DNA of 64,000 bases from Rhizobium sp. WYCCWR10014. Its GTDB lineage: Bacteria; Pseudomonadota; Alphaproteobacteria; Rhizobiales; Rhizobiaceae. Where the stretch lies: positions 62,001 to 126,000 of the forward strand of contig NZ_LXFU01000024.1 in the NCBI RefSeq assembly GCF_001657485.1, written 5' to 3'. Below, in pieces: positions 32,003-41,015 of this stretch. Positions within the stretch are counted from its first letter, which is position 1. Every line of letters begins with the position of its first letter. A program made the translations under genes and the position numbers. Under the pieces are notes generated by a model, which ran no database searches, was not told the DNA's origin, and was given only the letters and a program-made list of their open reading frames with translations.

Positions 32003-33129
32003 CAGACAACTTCCAATTCACCCTGAAAAAGACCGATTCCGGCGCCCGTCTAGGCCAGGTTTCCATGCCGCGCGGCGAGATCCGCACGCCGGCCTTCATG
32101 CCGGTCGGCACCGTCGGCACGGTCAAGGCGATGTATCTCGACCAGGTGCGCGAAACCGGCGCCGACATCATCCTCGGCAATACCTATCACCTGATGCTGC
32201 GCCCGACGGCCGAGCGCGTCGCCCGGCTTGGCGGCCTGCATAAGCTGATCCGCTGGGAGCACCCGATCCTGACGGACTCGGGCGGCTTCCAGGTCATGTC
32301 GCTGTCCGGCCTGCGCAAGCTCGACGAGCAGGGCGTCACCTTCAAGTCGCATGTCGACGGCAGCCTCCATCATATGTCGCCGGAACGCTCCATCGAAATC
32401 CAGGGGCTGCTCGGCTCCGACATCCAGATGCAGCTCGACGAATGCGTGGCGCTGCCGGCCGAGCCGAATGAGATCGAGCGCGCCATGGAAATGTCGCTGC
32501 GCTGGGCCGAGCGCTGCCGAGTCGCCTTCGGCGAGCAGCCCGGCAAGGCGATGTTCGGCATCGTCCAGGGCGGCGATATTCCGGCACTGCGCATCCGTTC
32601 GGCGGAGGCGCTGAGCCAGCTCGACCTCAAGGGATATGCGATCGGCGGCCTTGCCGTCGGCGAACCGCAGGACGTCATGCTGCAGATGCTGGAAACGACG
32701 CTGCCGGTGCTTCCTCTGGAAAAGCCGCGTTATCTCATGGGCGTCGGCACGCCTGATGATATCCTGAAATCGGTCGCCCGCGGCATCGACATGTTCGACT
32801 GCGTCATGCCGACCCGTTCCGGTCGCCATGGTCTCGCTTTCACTCGCCGCGGCAAGGTCAATATCCGCAATGCCCGTCATGCCGAGGATATGCGCCCGCT
32901 CGACGAACAGTCGAACTGCCCGGCCTCACGCGATTATTCGCGTGCCTATCTGCACCACCTCGTCCGCTCCAACGAAGCGCTCGGCGGCATGCTGCTCTCC
33001 TGGCACAATCTCGCTTATTACCAGGAACTGATGCAGGGCATCCGCAAAGCGATCGCCGAAGGCCGCTTCGCCGATTTCATGGCGGAAACACAGGAGGAAT
33101 GGGCGAGGGGCGATCTCCAACCGGTGTAA
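31999..33129 (+). CDS. tgt: Queuine/preQ1 tRNA-guanine transglycosylase
   Basis: A 376-residue Tgt, which swaps guanine 34 in GUN anticodon tRNAs for preQ1. The active-site segments [12 protein letters not shown] and [12 protein letters not shown] are intact. The usual C-x-C-x2-C...H zinc site reads instead S305-N-C307-P-A-S310, with His336 kept, so two of four ligands are replaced by Ser. I recall similar sequences in other rhizobia. Overlaps queA by ATGA. Ends 2 bases before the convergent acyltransferase stop. Confidence 0.95.
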   Translation: MTDNFQFTLKKTDSGARLGQVSMPRGEIRTPAFMPVGTVGTVKAMYLDQVRETGADIILGNTYHLMLRPTAERVARLGGLHKLIRWEHPILTDSGGFQVMSLSGLRKLDEQGVTFKSHVDGSLHHMSPERSIEIQGLLGSDIQMQLDECVALPAEPNEIERAMEMSLRWAERCRVAFGEQPGKAMFGIVQGGDIPALRIRSAEALSQLDLKGYAIGGLAVGEPQDVMLQMLETTLPVLPLEKPRYLMGVGTPDDILKSVARGIDMFDCVMPTRSGRHGLAFTRRGKVNIRNARHAEDMRPLDEQSNCPASRDYSRAYLHHLVRSNEALGGMLLSWHNLAYYQELMQGIRKAIAEGRFADFMAETQEEWARGDLQPV

Positions 33130-33131
33130 GG

Positions 33132-34217
33132 CTACTCCGCCCCCGCGTTGCTTGCCGCGGGGACTGCGGACGCCGGGTTTGGCGCAACCACCATTTTAAG
33201 CTTCCTGCGCACTGGCTCGTCGAAGTGAACGGCGGCGATGCCTGCCACAATGAAAATCGCGACTACGACGACCATACCGGCTGCCGGAGAGGCAGGAAGG
33301 TCAAAGCCCCTTTGCCGCAGTGACTGCAGCAGACTGAAGATGGGGCCATGCAGGATATAAATCGGATAGGAAAGCCTCCCCAGCCAACGGAATACCAGCT
33401 CGACCATGCCGGTCTGTCTCGTGCACATCGCAAGCCAGACAATGGCCGGGAAGACCACGAGGCATATTAAAAAATCAAAATACGGGAAACCAAAGAATAT
33501 GCGGGCTGGTATGTTCGTGACGAAGATCAGACAACCACAGAGAAGAAGGCCGACAACGTTGCCGTTCTTGGCTGTATTCGGTTTCTGGACGTCATATAAC
33601 CTGTAAAGGCAGATTCCGAGCGAGAACGAGAACAGCACTCTTGAAAAGCCAAATCTGAAGTCGCCGGCCTCGGGACCAATATCGAAGTTACCTCCGACCA
33701 ATGCCCCAAAGATGGTGATGCCGGCCGCTCCCAGGGCGATGGCGAGCAAGCTTCTGAATGACAGTCGTATCAGAAGCACGGAGAACAGCAGTCCGACCCA
33801 GAGCTCAAAGAAGAGCGACCAGCTGGGCCCGTTGAAGGGAAAGATACCTTCTTGGCTTGCGCTTGGAATGAACAGGATTGCCCTCAGCAGAAGGTCCGCC
33901 AGGGTGGAGTAGTCCAACCCGTTTTTAAGTGCATAGCTGAAAAGACCAATCGGAAGCGAAAGAAGATAAAGAGGATAGAGCCGAATGATACGCTGCAGCA
34001 GAAGCCCGGCCGGCGAAATCTGCCCCGTTGTTAGTCGCTTCTCATATGAGTTTGCAAGAACGACGCCGCTCAACAGAAAGAAGAGGTCAACGGCAAGGTA
34101 ACTGATATTCGCCGGGACCGGACCCAGCGTACCAGCCGTGTGGAGGAACATGACCATGATAGCCGCAATTCCTCGCAACGCCTCAAGAGCTGTAAAAAAA
34201 TGTTTGCCAGAGTTCAT
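33132..34217 (-). CDS. Acyltransferase family 3 membrane protein (OafA/ExoZ-like)
   Basis: A 361-residue membrane acyltransferase with ten or so helices. The start FTALEALRGIAAIMVMFLHT carries the R-G family signature and the His expected in the catalytic region, followed by FFLLSGVVLANSY and WSLFFELWVGLL. Such proteins add acetyl or succinyl groups to lipopolysaccharide, exopolysaccharide or Nod factors; the substrate is not evident. GGAGGG lies 9 bases before the ATG at 34217. GC is about 47% in the two lines I counted (33421, 33601), far below its neighbours, so it looks horizontally acquired. Confidence 0.9.
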   Translation of the reverse strand: MNSGKHFFTALEALRGIAAIMVMFLHTAGTLGPVPANISYLAVDLFFLLSGVVLANSYEKRLTTGQISPAGLLLQRIIRLYPLYLLSLPIGLFSYALKNGLDYSTLADLLLRAILFIPSASQEGIFPFNGPSWSLFFELWVGLLFSVLLIRLSFRSLLAIALGAAGITIFGALVGGNFDIGPEAGDFRFGFSRVLFSFSLGICLYRLYDVQKPNTAKNGNVVGLLLCGCLIFVTNIPARIFFGFPYFDFLICLVVFPAIVWLAMCTRQTGMVELVFRWLGRLSYPIYILHGPIFSLLQSLRQRGFDLPASPAAGMVVVVAIFIVAGIAAVHFDEPVRRKLKMVVAPNPASAVPAASNAGAE

Positions 34218-34328
34218 TTTTAACAACCCTCCGTTGGAGTTTTATTACTCCAGGAGGATTTAAAAAAGCGTTAGTGCAACGAGGCCGTGCAAACGATTGA
34301 GTTTCCCTCGAAGAGAGGAAGCAGCGCG

Positions 34329-34757
34329 TCAGATGCCCTTGCTGTCCGCGTCTGGCATGATCTGCACGCCGTTGATCCTGTAGCTGCCGTCCGGCTGGCG
34401 CATGATCTGGTAGATCGCCGTCCAGTCCTTGCCGTCGCGGCCTGAAATCAGCACCTCGTGATAGATCAGCGCGCCGTTGTCGATCGAGCGGCTGCGCCCG
34501 AAGGCGTAATTGCCGGGGTGATAGACCGGCTCGTAACTCTTCTTCACCATGGCGAAGAAGAGGTTCTTGTCGGGATACAGCGCCCTGATGCCGGGAGCGG
34601 CGAAGGAATAGGCGGTCTCGGCATCGTCCTTGAGAAAAGCTTTGATCTGGTCCTCGATCATGGTCCGCGTCGTGTCGATGGGATCTTCGGCGCGGGCCGA
34701 GACAGGGGAGAGGAAGGACGCGGCACACAGAATAACAACTGCGAAGAAGGCGCGCAT
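34329..34757 (-). CDS. DUF4864 domain exported protein
   Basis: A 142-residue protein with a signal peptide (residues 1-23, ending VSARAED) and a DUF4864 domain (ETAYSFAAPGIRALYPDKNLFFAMVKKSY, HPGNYAFG, YRINGVQI). The fold resembles small SnoaL-like cones; function is unknown. GGAGA precedes the ATG. It lies downstream of, and on the same strand as, the FabF-like synthase, 81 bases away. Confidence 0.85.
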   Translation of the reverse strand: MRAFFAVVILCAASFLSPVSARAEDPIDTTRTMIEDQIKAFLKDDAETAYSFAAPGIRALYPDKNLFFAMVKKSYEPVYHPGNYAFGRSRSIDNGALIYHEVLISGRDGKDWTAIYQIMRQPDGSYRINGVQIMPDADSKGI

Positions 34758-34838
34758 GGGGTATCTCCGGCTCTATCGGGGAAAGGATCGCCGATAGAGC
34801 AGAAGTGTAGGCGATTTTTAGCGCAAGGAAAGTGGACT

Positions 34839-36104
34839 TTACGACCAGCGGCGGAACAAGGCGCTGGCATTCACCCCGCCGAAGCCGAAACCGTTGGTGA
34901 TCGCATAGTCCATCACGACTGGCCGCGCCGTGTTGCCAACGATATCGATGCCGTCGGCGGCCGGATCAGCCTCGTCGAGGTTGCGGGTCGGTGGCGCGAT
35001 CTGGTCGCGCAGCGCAAGGATAGTGAAGATCGCCTCGAGCCCGCCGGCGGCGCCGAGCAGGTGGCCGGTCGCGGATTTCGTCGCGCTGACGGCAATACCG
35101 CCATTGCGGCCGAAGACCGTGCTGATGGCGGCGATCTCGCCTCTGTCACCGACCGGTGTCGAGGTCGCATGCGCGTTGAGATGCCTGACCTCCGAAGCCG
35201 GGATCTTCGCCTGCCTAAGTGCTGCCTCCATCGCCCGGCGAGCGCCGTTGCCGTCTTCGGGTCCTGAGGTCATGTGGTAGGCGTCCGCCGCCGTGCCATA
35301 GCCGACGAGTTCGGCGAGCGGCGTCGCACCGCGGGCAAGCGCGTGATCCAGCGTCTCGATCACCAGGATGCCTGCGCCTTCGCCCATGACGAAACCGTCG
35401 CGCGCCGTGTCGAAGGGCCGTGACGCCAACTCCGGCGTCTCGTTGAAGCCGATGGAAAGGGCACGCGCAGCGGCAAAGCCGCCGAGGCTCACCTTGTCGA
35501 TGCAGGCCTCGGCACCGCCGCAAATCGCCACATCCGCTTCGCCGGAGCGGATCAGCCGCGCCGCATCGCCGATTGCCTGGACGCTGGCCGCACAGGCCGT
35601 CACCGGAGCCCCGAGCGGCCCCTTGAAGCCATACCGGATGCTGACCTGGCCGGCGGCGAGGTTGACGAGGAAGGAGGGCACGGTGAAAGGCGAGAGCCGC
35701 CGGACTCCACGCGTTTCGCCGATCCGCACCGCTTCGGCGATCGCCGGAAAGCCGCCGACGCCCGACGCGATGATCGTTGCCGTGCGCTCGCGCTCGCCTT
35801 CGACGGTCGGCATCCAGCCGGCCTGCTTCACCGCTTGCTCCGTCGCCGCCATGGCGAAGTGGATGAAGCGGTCCATCTTCTTCTGGTCCTTCGGCGTGAT
35901 GTAACGGTCGGGATCGAAACCAGCCTCTGCATCCTCAGCGATATCAGGGACGATACCGCCGACCTTGGCCGAGAGCTCGCCGACGATATTCTCCGCCAGC
36001 ACCCTCAGCCCCGAACCGCCGTCGAGAAGGCGCTTCCAGGCGAGCTCGACGCCGGTGCCGAGTGGCGAGACAAGTCCCATGCCGGTGACAACGATGCGAT
36101 CCAT
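34839..36104 (-). CDS. Beta-ketoacyl-ACP synthase II-like protein (FabF family paralogue)
   Basis: A 421-residue ketoacyl synthase that condenses malonyl-ACP with acyl chains. The Cys-His-His triad is complete: Cys171 in VTACAAS, His in NAHATSTPVGD and His in KSATGHLLGAAG. AGAGGAAAATACA supports the ATG at 36104; a 31-residue longer frame is not conserved in type. It stands outside the usual fabD-fabG-acpP-fabF cluster and follows an HxlR regulator gene by 13 bases, so it is probably a regulated accessory synthase. Confidence 0.92.
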   Translation of the reverse strand: MDRIVVTGMGLVSPLGTGVELAWKRLLDGGSGLRVLAENIVGELSAKVGGIVPDIAEDAEAGFDPDRYITPKDQKKMDRFIHFAMAATEQAVKQAGWMPTVEGERERTATIIASGVGGFPAIAEAVRIGETRGVRRLSPFTVPSFLVNLAAGQVSIRYGFKGPLGAPVTACAASVQAIGDAARLIRSGEADVAICGGAEACIDKVSLGGFAAARALSIGFNETPELASRPFDTARDGFVMGEGAGILVIETLDHALARGATPLAELVGYGTAADAYHMTSGPEDGNGARRAMEAALRQAKIPASEVRHLNAHATSTPVGDRGEIAAISTVFGRNGGIAVSATKSATGHLLGAAGGLEAIFTILALRDQIAPPTRNLDEADPAADGIDIVGNTARPVVMDYAITNGFGFGGVNASALFRRWS

Positions 36105-36117
36105 TGTATTTTCCTCT

Positions 36118-36624
36118 CTATCCGTCGATGCCGAGATACCAGGCGCGCATGCGGGCGATCCGCTCATGCACCTCGTCGTCGGCGGCGGGACCTGCAAGCA
36201 GGCTGGTGTTTTCGGGTGTCACTTGTTCGCCGGTGCGCGCATCGACCAGCATCGTCTCGCGCTCCCTGCCGGAAGCGGCATCGCCCAGAAGAAAGGCGAG
36301 ATCCTCTTCCGGGATGTGCCGGCTTCCCCAGGAAAACAGCGTCATCAGAACAGGAAAGAAATCACGGCCCTTGTCCGTCAGCAGATATTCGTAGCGGGCA
36401 GGGCGCTGCTGGTAGAGCCGCCGTTCGAACAACCCCTTTTCCGTCAGATGTCTGAGCCGCCGAGTCAGGATGTTCGGCGCCACGCCGAGGCTTTTCTGGA
36501 ATTCGTCGAAGCGCGAAAGCCCCTGAAAGGCATCGCGCAAGATCAGTATGCTCCACCAATCGCCGACGCTGTCGAGCGCGCGCGCCGCCGGGCATTTGAA
36601 ATCGCTGAAGCTCGTTCGCTGCAT
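36118..36624 (-). CDS. HxlR family transcriptional regulator
   Basis: A 168-residue winged-helix HxlR regulator. The family start (TSFSDFKCPAARALDSVGDWWSILILRDAF) has the conserved Cys, and the recognition region is RFDEFQKSLGVAPNILTRRLRHL. The C-terminal 60 residues are an extra domain. I prefer the ATG at 36624; an ATG at 36657 has a better ribosome site but would place the dyad GTCACT-N5-AGTGAC inside the gene. The Cys may sense electrophiles or thiol stress, as in other HxlR proteins. Confidence 0.88.
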   Translation of the reverse strand: MQRTSFSDFKCPAARALDSVGDWWSILILRDAFQGLSRFDEFQKSLGVAPNILTRRLRHLTEKGLFERRLYQQRPARYEYLLTDKGRDFFPVLMTLFSWGSRHIPEEDLAFLLGDAASGRERETMLVDARTGEQVTPENTSLLAGPAADDEVHERIARMRAWYLGIDG

Positions 36625-36627
36625 GGC

Positions 36628-36668
36628 TGATGTCACTACAGCAGTGACTATCATCATGCAAGTTACTT
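36628..36668. promoter_or_regulatory. Candidate HxlR operator with two dyads
   Basis: Dyad 1 reads TGAT-GTCACT-N5-AGTGAC-T-ATCA (36628-36653), with perfect 6-base core arms at 36632-36637 and 36643-36648. Dyad 2 is AAGTTACTT (36660-36668), a 4-base-arm palindrome like motifs bound by HxlR proteins. They lie directly before the regulator start, fitting autoregulation. Confidence 0.55.
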
Positions 36669-36700
36669 CCAAAACAGCCGCAAACTTTTGCGCGAATGTT

Positions 36701-37003
36701 TTAGATCGCGTCACCCTCGAAAATCCGGGCAAGCAGTATGCCGGCAACGAGCATGCCCGCTGCCACGAAGATCGTGTCGCCCGGCGTGCCGATATAGAGC
36801 GGCCCGACATTGGCAAACAGCAGGAAGGCGATCAGGAAATTCGCCCAGCCCCAGACGACATTCGCTGTCGGCGAGCCGAGCTTTGCCCCTTGCGCGAAGG
36901 GGATGCGGAAGCGCCGGCCGCTGACCCCGTTGACGAAATGCGGGATGCCGTTGGTCAGAAATGCCGCGGCGATGAAATGGACGATATAGGCGATCCAGGG
37001 CAA
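36701..37003 (-). CDS. Small inner membrane protein, unknown function
   Basis: A 100-residue protein with three membrane helices (AYIVHFIAAAFLTNGIPHFV, WGWANFLIAFLLFANV, IFVAAGMLVAGILLARI). A conserved-looking N-terminal pattern HFxxGIPHFxNGxxG is notable. The start codon is TTG with AGGAGA 8 bases upstream. It is upstream of, and on the same strand as, the HxlR gene, with the candidate operator in between. I do not recognise the family. Confidence 0.72.
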   Translation of the reverse strand: MPWIAYIVHFIAAAFLTNGIPHFVNGVSGRRFRIPFAQGAKLGSPTANVVWGWANFLIAFLLFANVGPLYIGTPGDTIFVAAGMLVAGILLARIFEGDAI

Positions 37004-37134
37004 AGGCTTCTCCTGACTGCACGGGTGGCGTCACCGGAGAATGTGGGCCGGTATTCCGGCTCCGGCAAGGGGAGGAGACACGACTGTCCATGACGCTGTG
37101 GGTCCGCCCCCCGGAAGGAGACGGGCCGACCGGC

Positions 37135-39000
37135 TCAGACAAGCAAGAGATCTTTGAAGTGAAGTGCGGCGGAATTGTCGAGATCGGCGACATGGATTGC
37201 CCCGCCTGCCGCGCTTCCATCCGCATCATAGGATAGGATGCCGCTGGCCTGATCGTAGATCAGCTTGTCATCAGCCTCGAGCGCCTTCGTTCCCAGAACG
37301 AAATTCTCGGCCGAAAAGCTCGATGGCTTGAGCCCGGTGAAAATCCCATCGTCGAACACCAGCTTATCGCCTGCGGCGGAAGAGAAATCGACGATCTTGT
37401 CAACGCTTGTATTGCTGGGCGTCACATCGAAGACGAAGGAATCGCCTCCGCCTCCGCCCGTCAGAACGTCAGCACCGATCTTGCCGATCAGCTTGTCATT
37501 GCCGAGCCCGCCGATCAATCGGTCGTTCCCTTTCCCGCCATTGAGGAAATTGTTTCCGTCGTTGCCCGTGAGAATGTTGGCCGTATTGTTGCCTGTCGCG
37601 CTGAGATTGGCCGTCCCGGTCAAAGTGAGGTTTTCGATCATTCCGACCGTATGTTTCTGATCGGCCAGGCTGAAGGAGATAGAAGCTCTGACGGTGTCCG
37701 TACCGCCGCCTCGGCTTTCGTCGACGATTTGGGAGGGGCTGCTCACGGTGAATATGTCGTTGCCCGTACCGCCATAGATATGGCCGGTCGCCGGTGGCGG
37801 CGTGCTGGCACTGCCGCCTTCGATGTCGATGATAACAGGATGGTCGACGACATTCACCGTCAGGGACGAGACATTGCTGAGGCTTTTGATCGCCGTCGTT
37901 CCAGTCAGGGGATCGAAGACCTTCACGGAGCCGAACGAGGTCCCGAGATTGACTTTGACGGCTGTCGTCGCGGCCTGAATGGCCGTGTCAGAGGACTGGT
38001 TCCAGATATCGGGCTCGTTCCAGATGATGATCTGGTAGCTTCCGTCCGATTTTTCCGTGAGCAAGCTGCGGGCAGAGGACGGCAGGCCGTCAATCGAATA
38101 ATTGAGGGTTCCCGCGCTGAAGCTCGCCTTCTGAGCGCCGTCGTCGGCAAGGATTTCGGTCAGATTGTGGATCGCCGTCGCCGCCGGCTTGGCCGAATAG
38201 TCGAGATGAAAAAGGCCGAAATGCTTTTCCTGATTGGTGCCCTGCGGATCGGAATAGGCGTCCAGCAGCTCGTAAATGAAGGTCTGTTTCGAGCCGAGTG
38301 CCGCGCCGTCCATCAGCGTATTGAGCAGGAGCTTTGCCTGCGTCGCCTCACTGACGCCTTCCCAGCCGCCATTGGTGTCGGCGGTGAGCGAGGTGTGGTA
38401 CCCGGTCTCGGTGATCGCCAGCGGCTTGCCTGGATCGGCAGCGCGCTGAACGCCGGATTCTCGGGAAAGCCACGAGAATGGCTGGTCGCCATCCTTCGCA
38501 TAGGTGTGGATCGTCGTGTAGTCGGAGGCGGAAGCGACCGTATATCCGGTAAAGCCGAGGACCGGGATATTTTTCAGTAAGGGATCGGCATTGACGGCGG
38601 CAGAGAGGTCTTTCTGATAGGCGAGCGCTGCGGCCTGGCCGCTTAGCCCCTGATAGCTGACCGGCCAGTTGTTGACTTCGTTCGGACCTTCGATGCCGAC
38701 GACCGATCCGGGATGGGCTTGCACGAAGGCATGCAGCCGCTGGGCGACAGTGGCGGGGTCGACTTCGCGCTGGGCGCTGAAAACGAATTGCACGCCGGCT
38801 TCCGCGGCATCGCCGAGATGCGTTTGGCCGTTGGGGTCGGAGGCGGAGTTGGGGGCGTGATCGCGAACTGTATCAAGGCCAAGATAGTCGAGAGCCTTAA
38901 CAACTTCTCCGACATTGGAATATTTTCCGTCGGTGTAGTCGATATGCGTGTCAATTCCAAAGGAACGAATAATATCGTTTATTCTAGCGGCTTGAGCCAA
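37135..39000 (-). CDS. RTX-type secreted glycoside hydrolase (clan GH-A-like)
   Basis: A 621-residue protein. Residues 1-300 look like a TIM-barrel glycoside hydrolase: acid/base Glu108 in IEGPNEVNNW and nucleophile Glu197 in AITETGYH, in the order seen in GH-A enzymes. Residues 310-400 are a beta domain. From about 415 come RTX calcium-binding nonapeptide repeats (GGTGNDIF, GGKGNDRLIGGLGNDKLIG) and a C-terminal type I secretion region. There is no N-terminal signal peptide, as expected for type I export. The start is TTG with GGGAG 6 bases upstream. The polysaccharide substrate is unknown. Confidence 0.82.
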   Translation of the reverse strand: MAQAARINDIIRSFGIDTHIDYTDGKYSNVGEVVKALDYLGLDTVRDHAPNSASDPNGQTHLGDAAEAGVQFVFSAQREVDPATVAQRLHAFVQAHPGSVVGIEGPNEVNNWPVSYQGLSGQAAALAYQKDLSAAVNADPLLKNIPVLGFTGYTVASASDYTTIHTYAKDGDQPFSWLSRESGVQRAADPGKPLAITETGYHTSLTADTNGGWEGVSEATQAKLLLNTLMDGAALGSKQTFIYELLDAYSDPQGTNQEKHFGLFHLDYSAKPAATAIHNLTEILADDGAQKASFSAGTLNYSIDGLPSSARSLLTEKSDGSYQIIIWNEPDIWNQSSDTAIQAATTAVKVNLGTSFGSVKVFDPLTGTTAIKSLSNVSSLTVNVVDHPVIIDIEGGSASTPPPATGHIYGGTGNDIFTVSSPSQIVDESRGGGTDTVRASISFSLADQKHTVGMIENLTLTGTANLSATGNNTANILTGNDGNNFLNGGKGNDRLIGGLGNDKLIGKIGADVLTGGGGGDSFVFDVTPSNTSVDKIVDFSSAAGDKLVFDDGIFTGLKPSSFSAENFVLGTKALEADDKLIYDQASGILSYDADGSAAGGAIHVADLDNSAALHFKDLLLV

Positions 39001-39127
39001 AGTTTTCTCCCAGTTTATGAGGGAATTGGCGATGGGAATTTATTCTTCACGTTTCTGATGCCAATTCGATTTAATACACGAGGAGGGCCGTGCAATGATG
39101 CCCGTTAACCATGATAAATTGTCCTGA

Positions 39128-39610
39128 ATGTGGCCCGCGCCGGATCGGTTCTTAATGCCGAATATGTGCTTGCATTTTTGCATCCAGCCGGCCGATGATT
39201 TCCTCGACAACCGCGAGAATATTATCGGCGAGGCGGAAGGCAGCGGCGCAGGGATGCTCAGCTGTTGTCGCGATCTGATCGCGCTCAGCATCCATCAGGA
39301 TGCCATTCGCTCGCGCAATATCGCCATTCCCCTGGTTCACGACGAAAATCGGGTGATTGCCTTTCATCGATGGGATGACGGCGAGGATCTCCTTGTCGTG
39401 GGGTCGCTGAACGACACTCCCTTCGAACACGGCCACCGGCTGCACTGCGAACGTATGGGGGGTGACGTCTGGGAAGAGATCTTCAATACCGATGCTGATA
39501 AATATGGCGGCTGGAACGTCGGCAACGGCGGCGGAAGAATTAGAGCCACAGCAGGAGTGCTCGATGCCGTGCTGCCGGCATCAGGCGTTCTGGTCTTTCG
39601 CAGGCTGTGA
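39128..39610 (+). pseudogene. Remnant of a GH13 alpha-amylase/branching-type enzyme (C-terminal domain only)
   Basis: From about 39239 the translation reads like the end of a family 13 enzyme: CRDLIALSIHQDAIRSRNI, LVHDENRVIAFHRW, LLVVGSLNDTPF, KYGGWNVGNGGG and a final beta strand ASGVLVFRRL. This is the all-beta C-terminal domain with the last helix of the barrel; the catalytic barrel is missing. The first 37 residues look non-homologous. I take it as a 5'-deleted relic of a larger gene, though expression from a new start cannot be excluded. Confidence 0.65.
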
Positions 39611-39629
39611 CGCGCCACGCCCGGAGCGG

Positions 39630-39818
39630 TCAGACGAAGCCGAGCGGCAGATTTTCGACTTTCCTGTCATTGCCGTAATCGCGCTCATGCGGCGAGCGAC
39701 GACGGCCGTCGCCGCGAGCGGACAGATCGATCCGGTTTTCGGCGAAGATCCCATCGGGCCAGGTGCCGGTGTCATGGCAATCGGCGTCGAGCTTGGGGGC
39801 AAGGATTTTCAGGATCAT
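39630..39818 (-). CDS. Small hypothetical protein (62 residues)
   Basis: A 62-residue, charged, soluble protein beginning MILKILAPKLDADCHD, rich in Asp, Arg and Gly, with a RGDGRRRSPHERD middle part. A strong GGAGG lies 8 bases before the ATG at 39818, which supports it. No family recognised; it faces the GH13 remnant tail to tail. Confidence 0.5.
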   Translation of the reverse strand: MILKILAPKLDADCHDTGTWPDGIFAENRIDLSARGDGRRRSPHERDYGNDRKVENLPLGFV

Positions 39819-39961
39819 CGGGGGTTCCTCCACGGCGCACCATCAACACTCGAAAAGGCCGTCTGGTTCCGTTTATAAACCCCGAATTATTAATAAATTA
39901 ACCATAAAGCTTAAGGGCGGGTATCGCCTTATCGATCCCGTCATCCTCGCAAGGGCTGACA

Positions 39962-40327
39962 TTAGTGGACGATTGATGACGAGGACATCGATGCCAGCAT
40001 CCCCTCGGTCGCCCGGATCAGCCGCGCTGTACGCGCCATCACCTCGGTTCCGGCCTCCGTCTCGGCAATCGCGGTTGCCATTCCGTCCAGTCCGTCCGCC
40101 ACCTGGATCAGTTTCGGCAGCATATCGGCGCGTCCGACCGCCTCAGTCGATCTGGCGAGCTTACGCAGTGCCTCCGAATAGCTCGATATCAAAGCGAGTT
40201 TCTGGTCTGCTGGAATATTGGAGAACGAGCGATTCTCCGAAGGCGATAGCGGCGATCTCGGCATGGATGCGACCTGTTGAACTGCCTGTGAACTCGTATA
40301 GGCGTTTTTTGTTCCGAGCCGGTCCAT
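39962..40327 (-). CDS. Hypothetical helical protein
   Basis: A 121-residue protein with no signal peptide or membrane helix. Residues 40-118 are predicted mostly helical with regular hydrophobic spacing (QKLALISSYSEALRKLA, MLPKLIQVADGLDGMATAIAE). No clear ribosome site precedes the ATG at 40327, and an internal ATG at residue 22 is possible. Not recognised. Confidence 0.45.
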   Translation of the reverse strand: MDRLGTKNAYTSSQAVQQVASMPRSPLSPSENRSFSNIPADQKLALISSYSEALRKLARSTEAVGRADMLPKLIQVADGLDGMATAIAETEAGTEVMARTARLIRATEGMLASMSSSSIVH

Positions 40328-40405
40328 TTGCAGGGTGACCCATCGCCTTGCGCGGAAATGGCGTTGACGTGGAACTCCGGACCTGGATGGCCGTTGAGTG
40401 CATGA

Positions 40406-40816
<411 letters not shown>

Positions 40817-40848
40817 TTTCGCCGCGATCTCAATTCCAAATGCAGGCG

Positions 40849-40884
40849 AAGGCTGCCCCGGTTCCCGCGGGCAGCCTTCTTCTT
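40849..40884 (+). terminator. Intrinsic terminator
   Basis: AAGGCTGCCC (40849-40858), 10-base loop, GGGCAGCCTT (40869-40878), then CTTCTT. It ends the small acidic-protein gene and insulates the operon that follows. Confidence 0.82.
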
Positions 40885-40913
40885 GCATGACAGATTGATG
40901 TCAAAACTGAAAA

Positions 40914-40934
40914 ACAGCTGAAAACTTCAGCTGT
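40914..40934. promoter_or_regulatory. Perfect palindrome, candidate operator of the phosphodiesterase-ABC operon
   Basis: ACAGCTGAA-AAC-TTCAGCTGT, 9-base perfect arms with a 3-base spacer, 81 bases before the phosphodiesterase start. TTGACA follows at 40939-40944 and could be a -35. The odd spacer is not the classic LacI-family layout, so the regulator binding here is uncertain. Confidence 0.5.
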
Positions 40935-41015
40935 GTGATTGACATGGGAGCCTTCTAGAGAGGGCACGAGAAGGGAGCGCCCGTGACGCGCTGCCGACGT
41001 CTCGGAGACGCGCCC

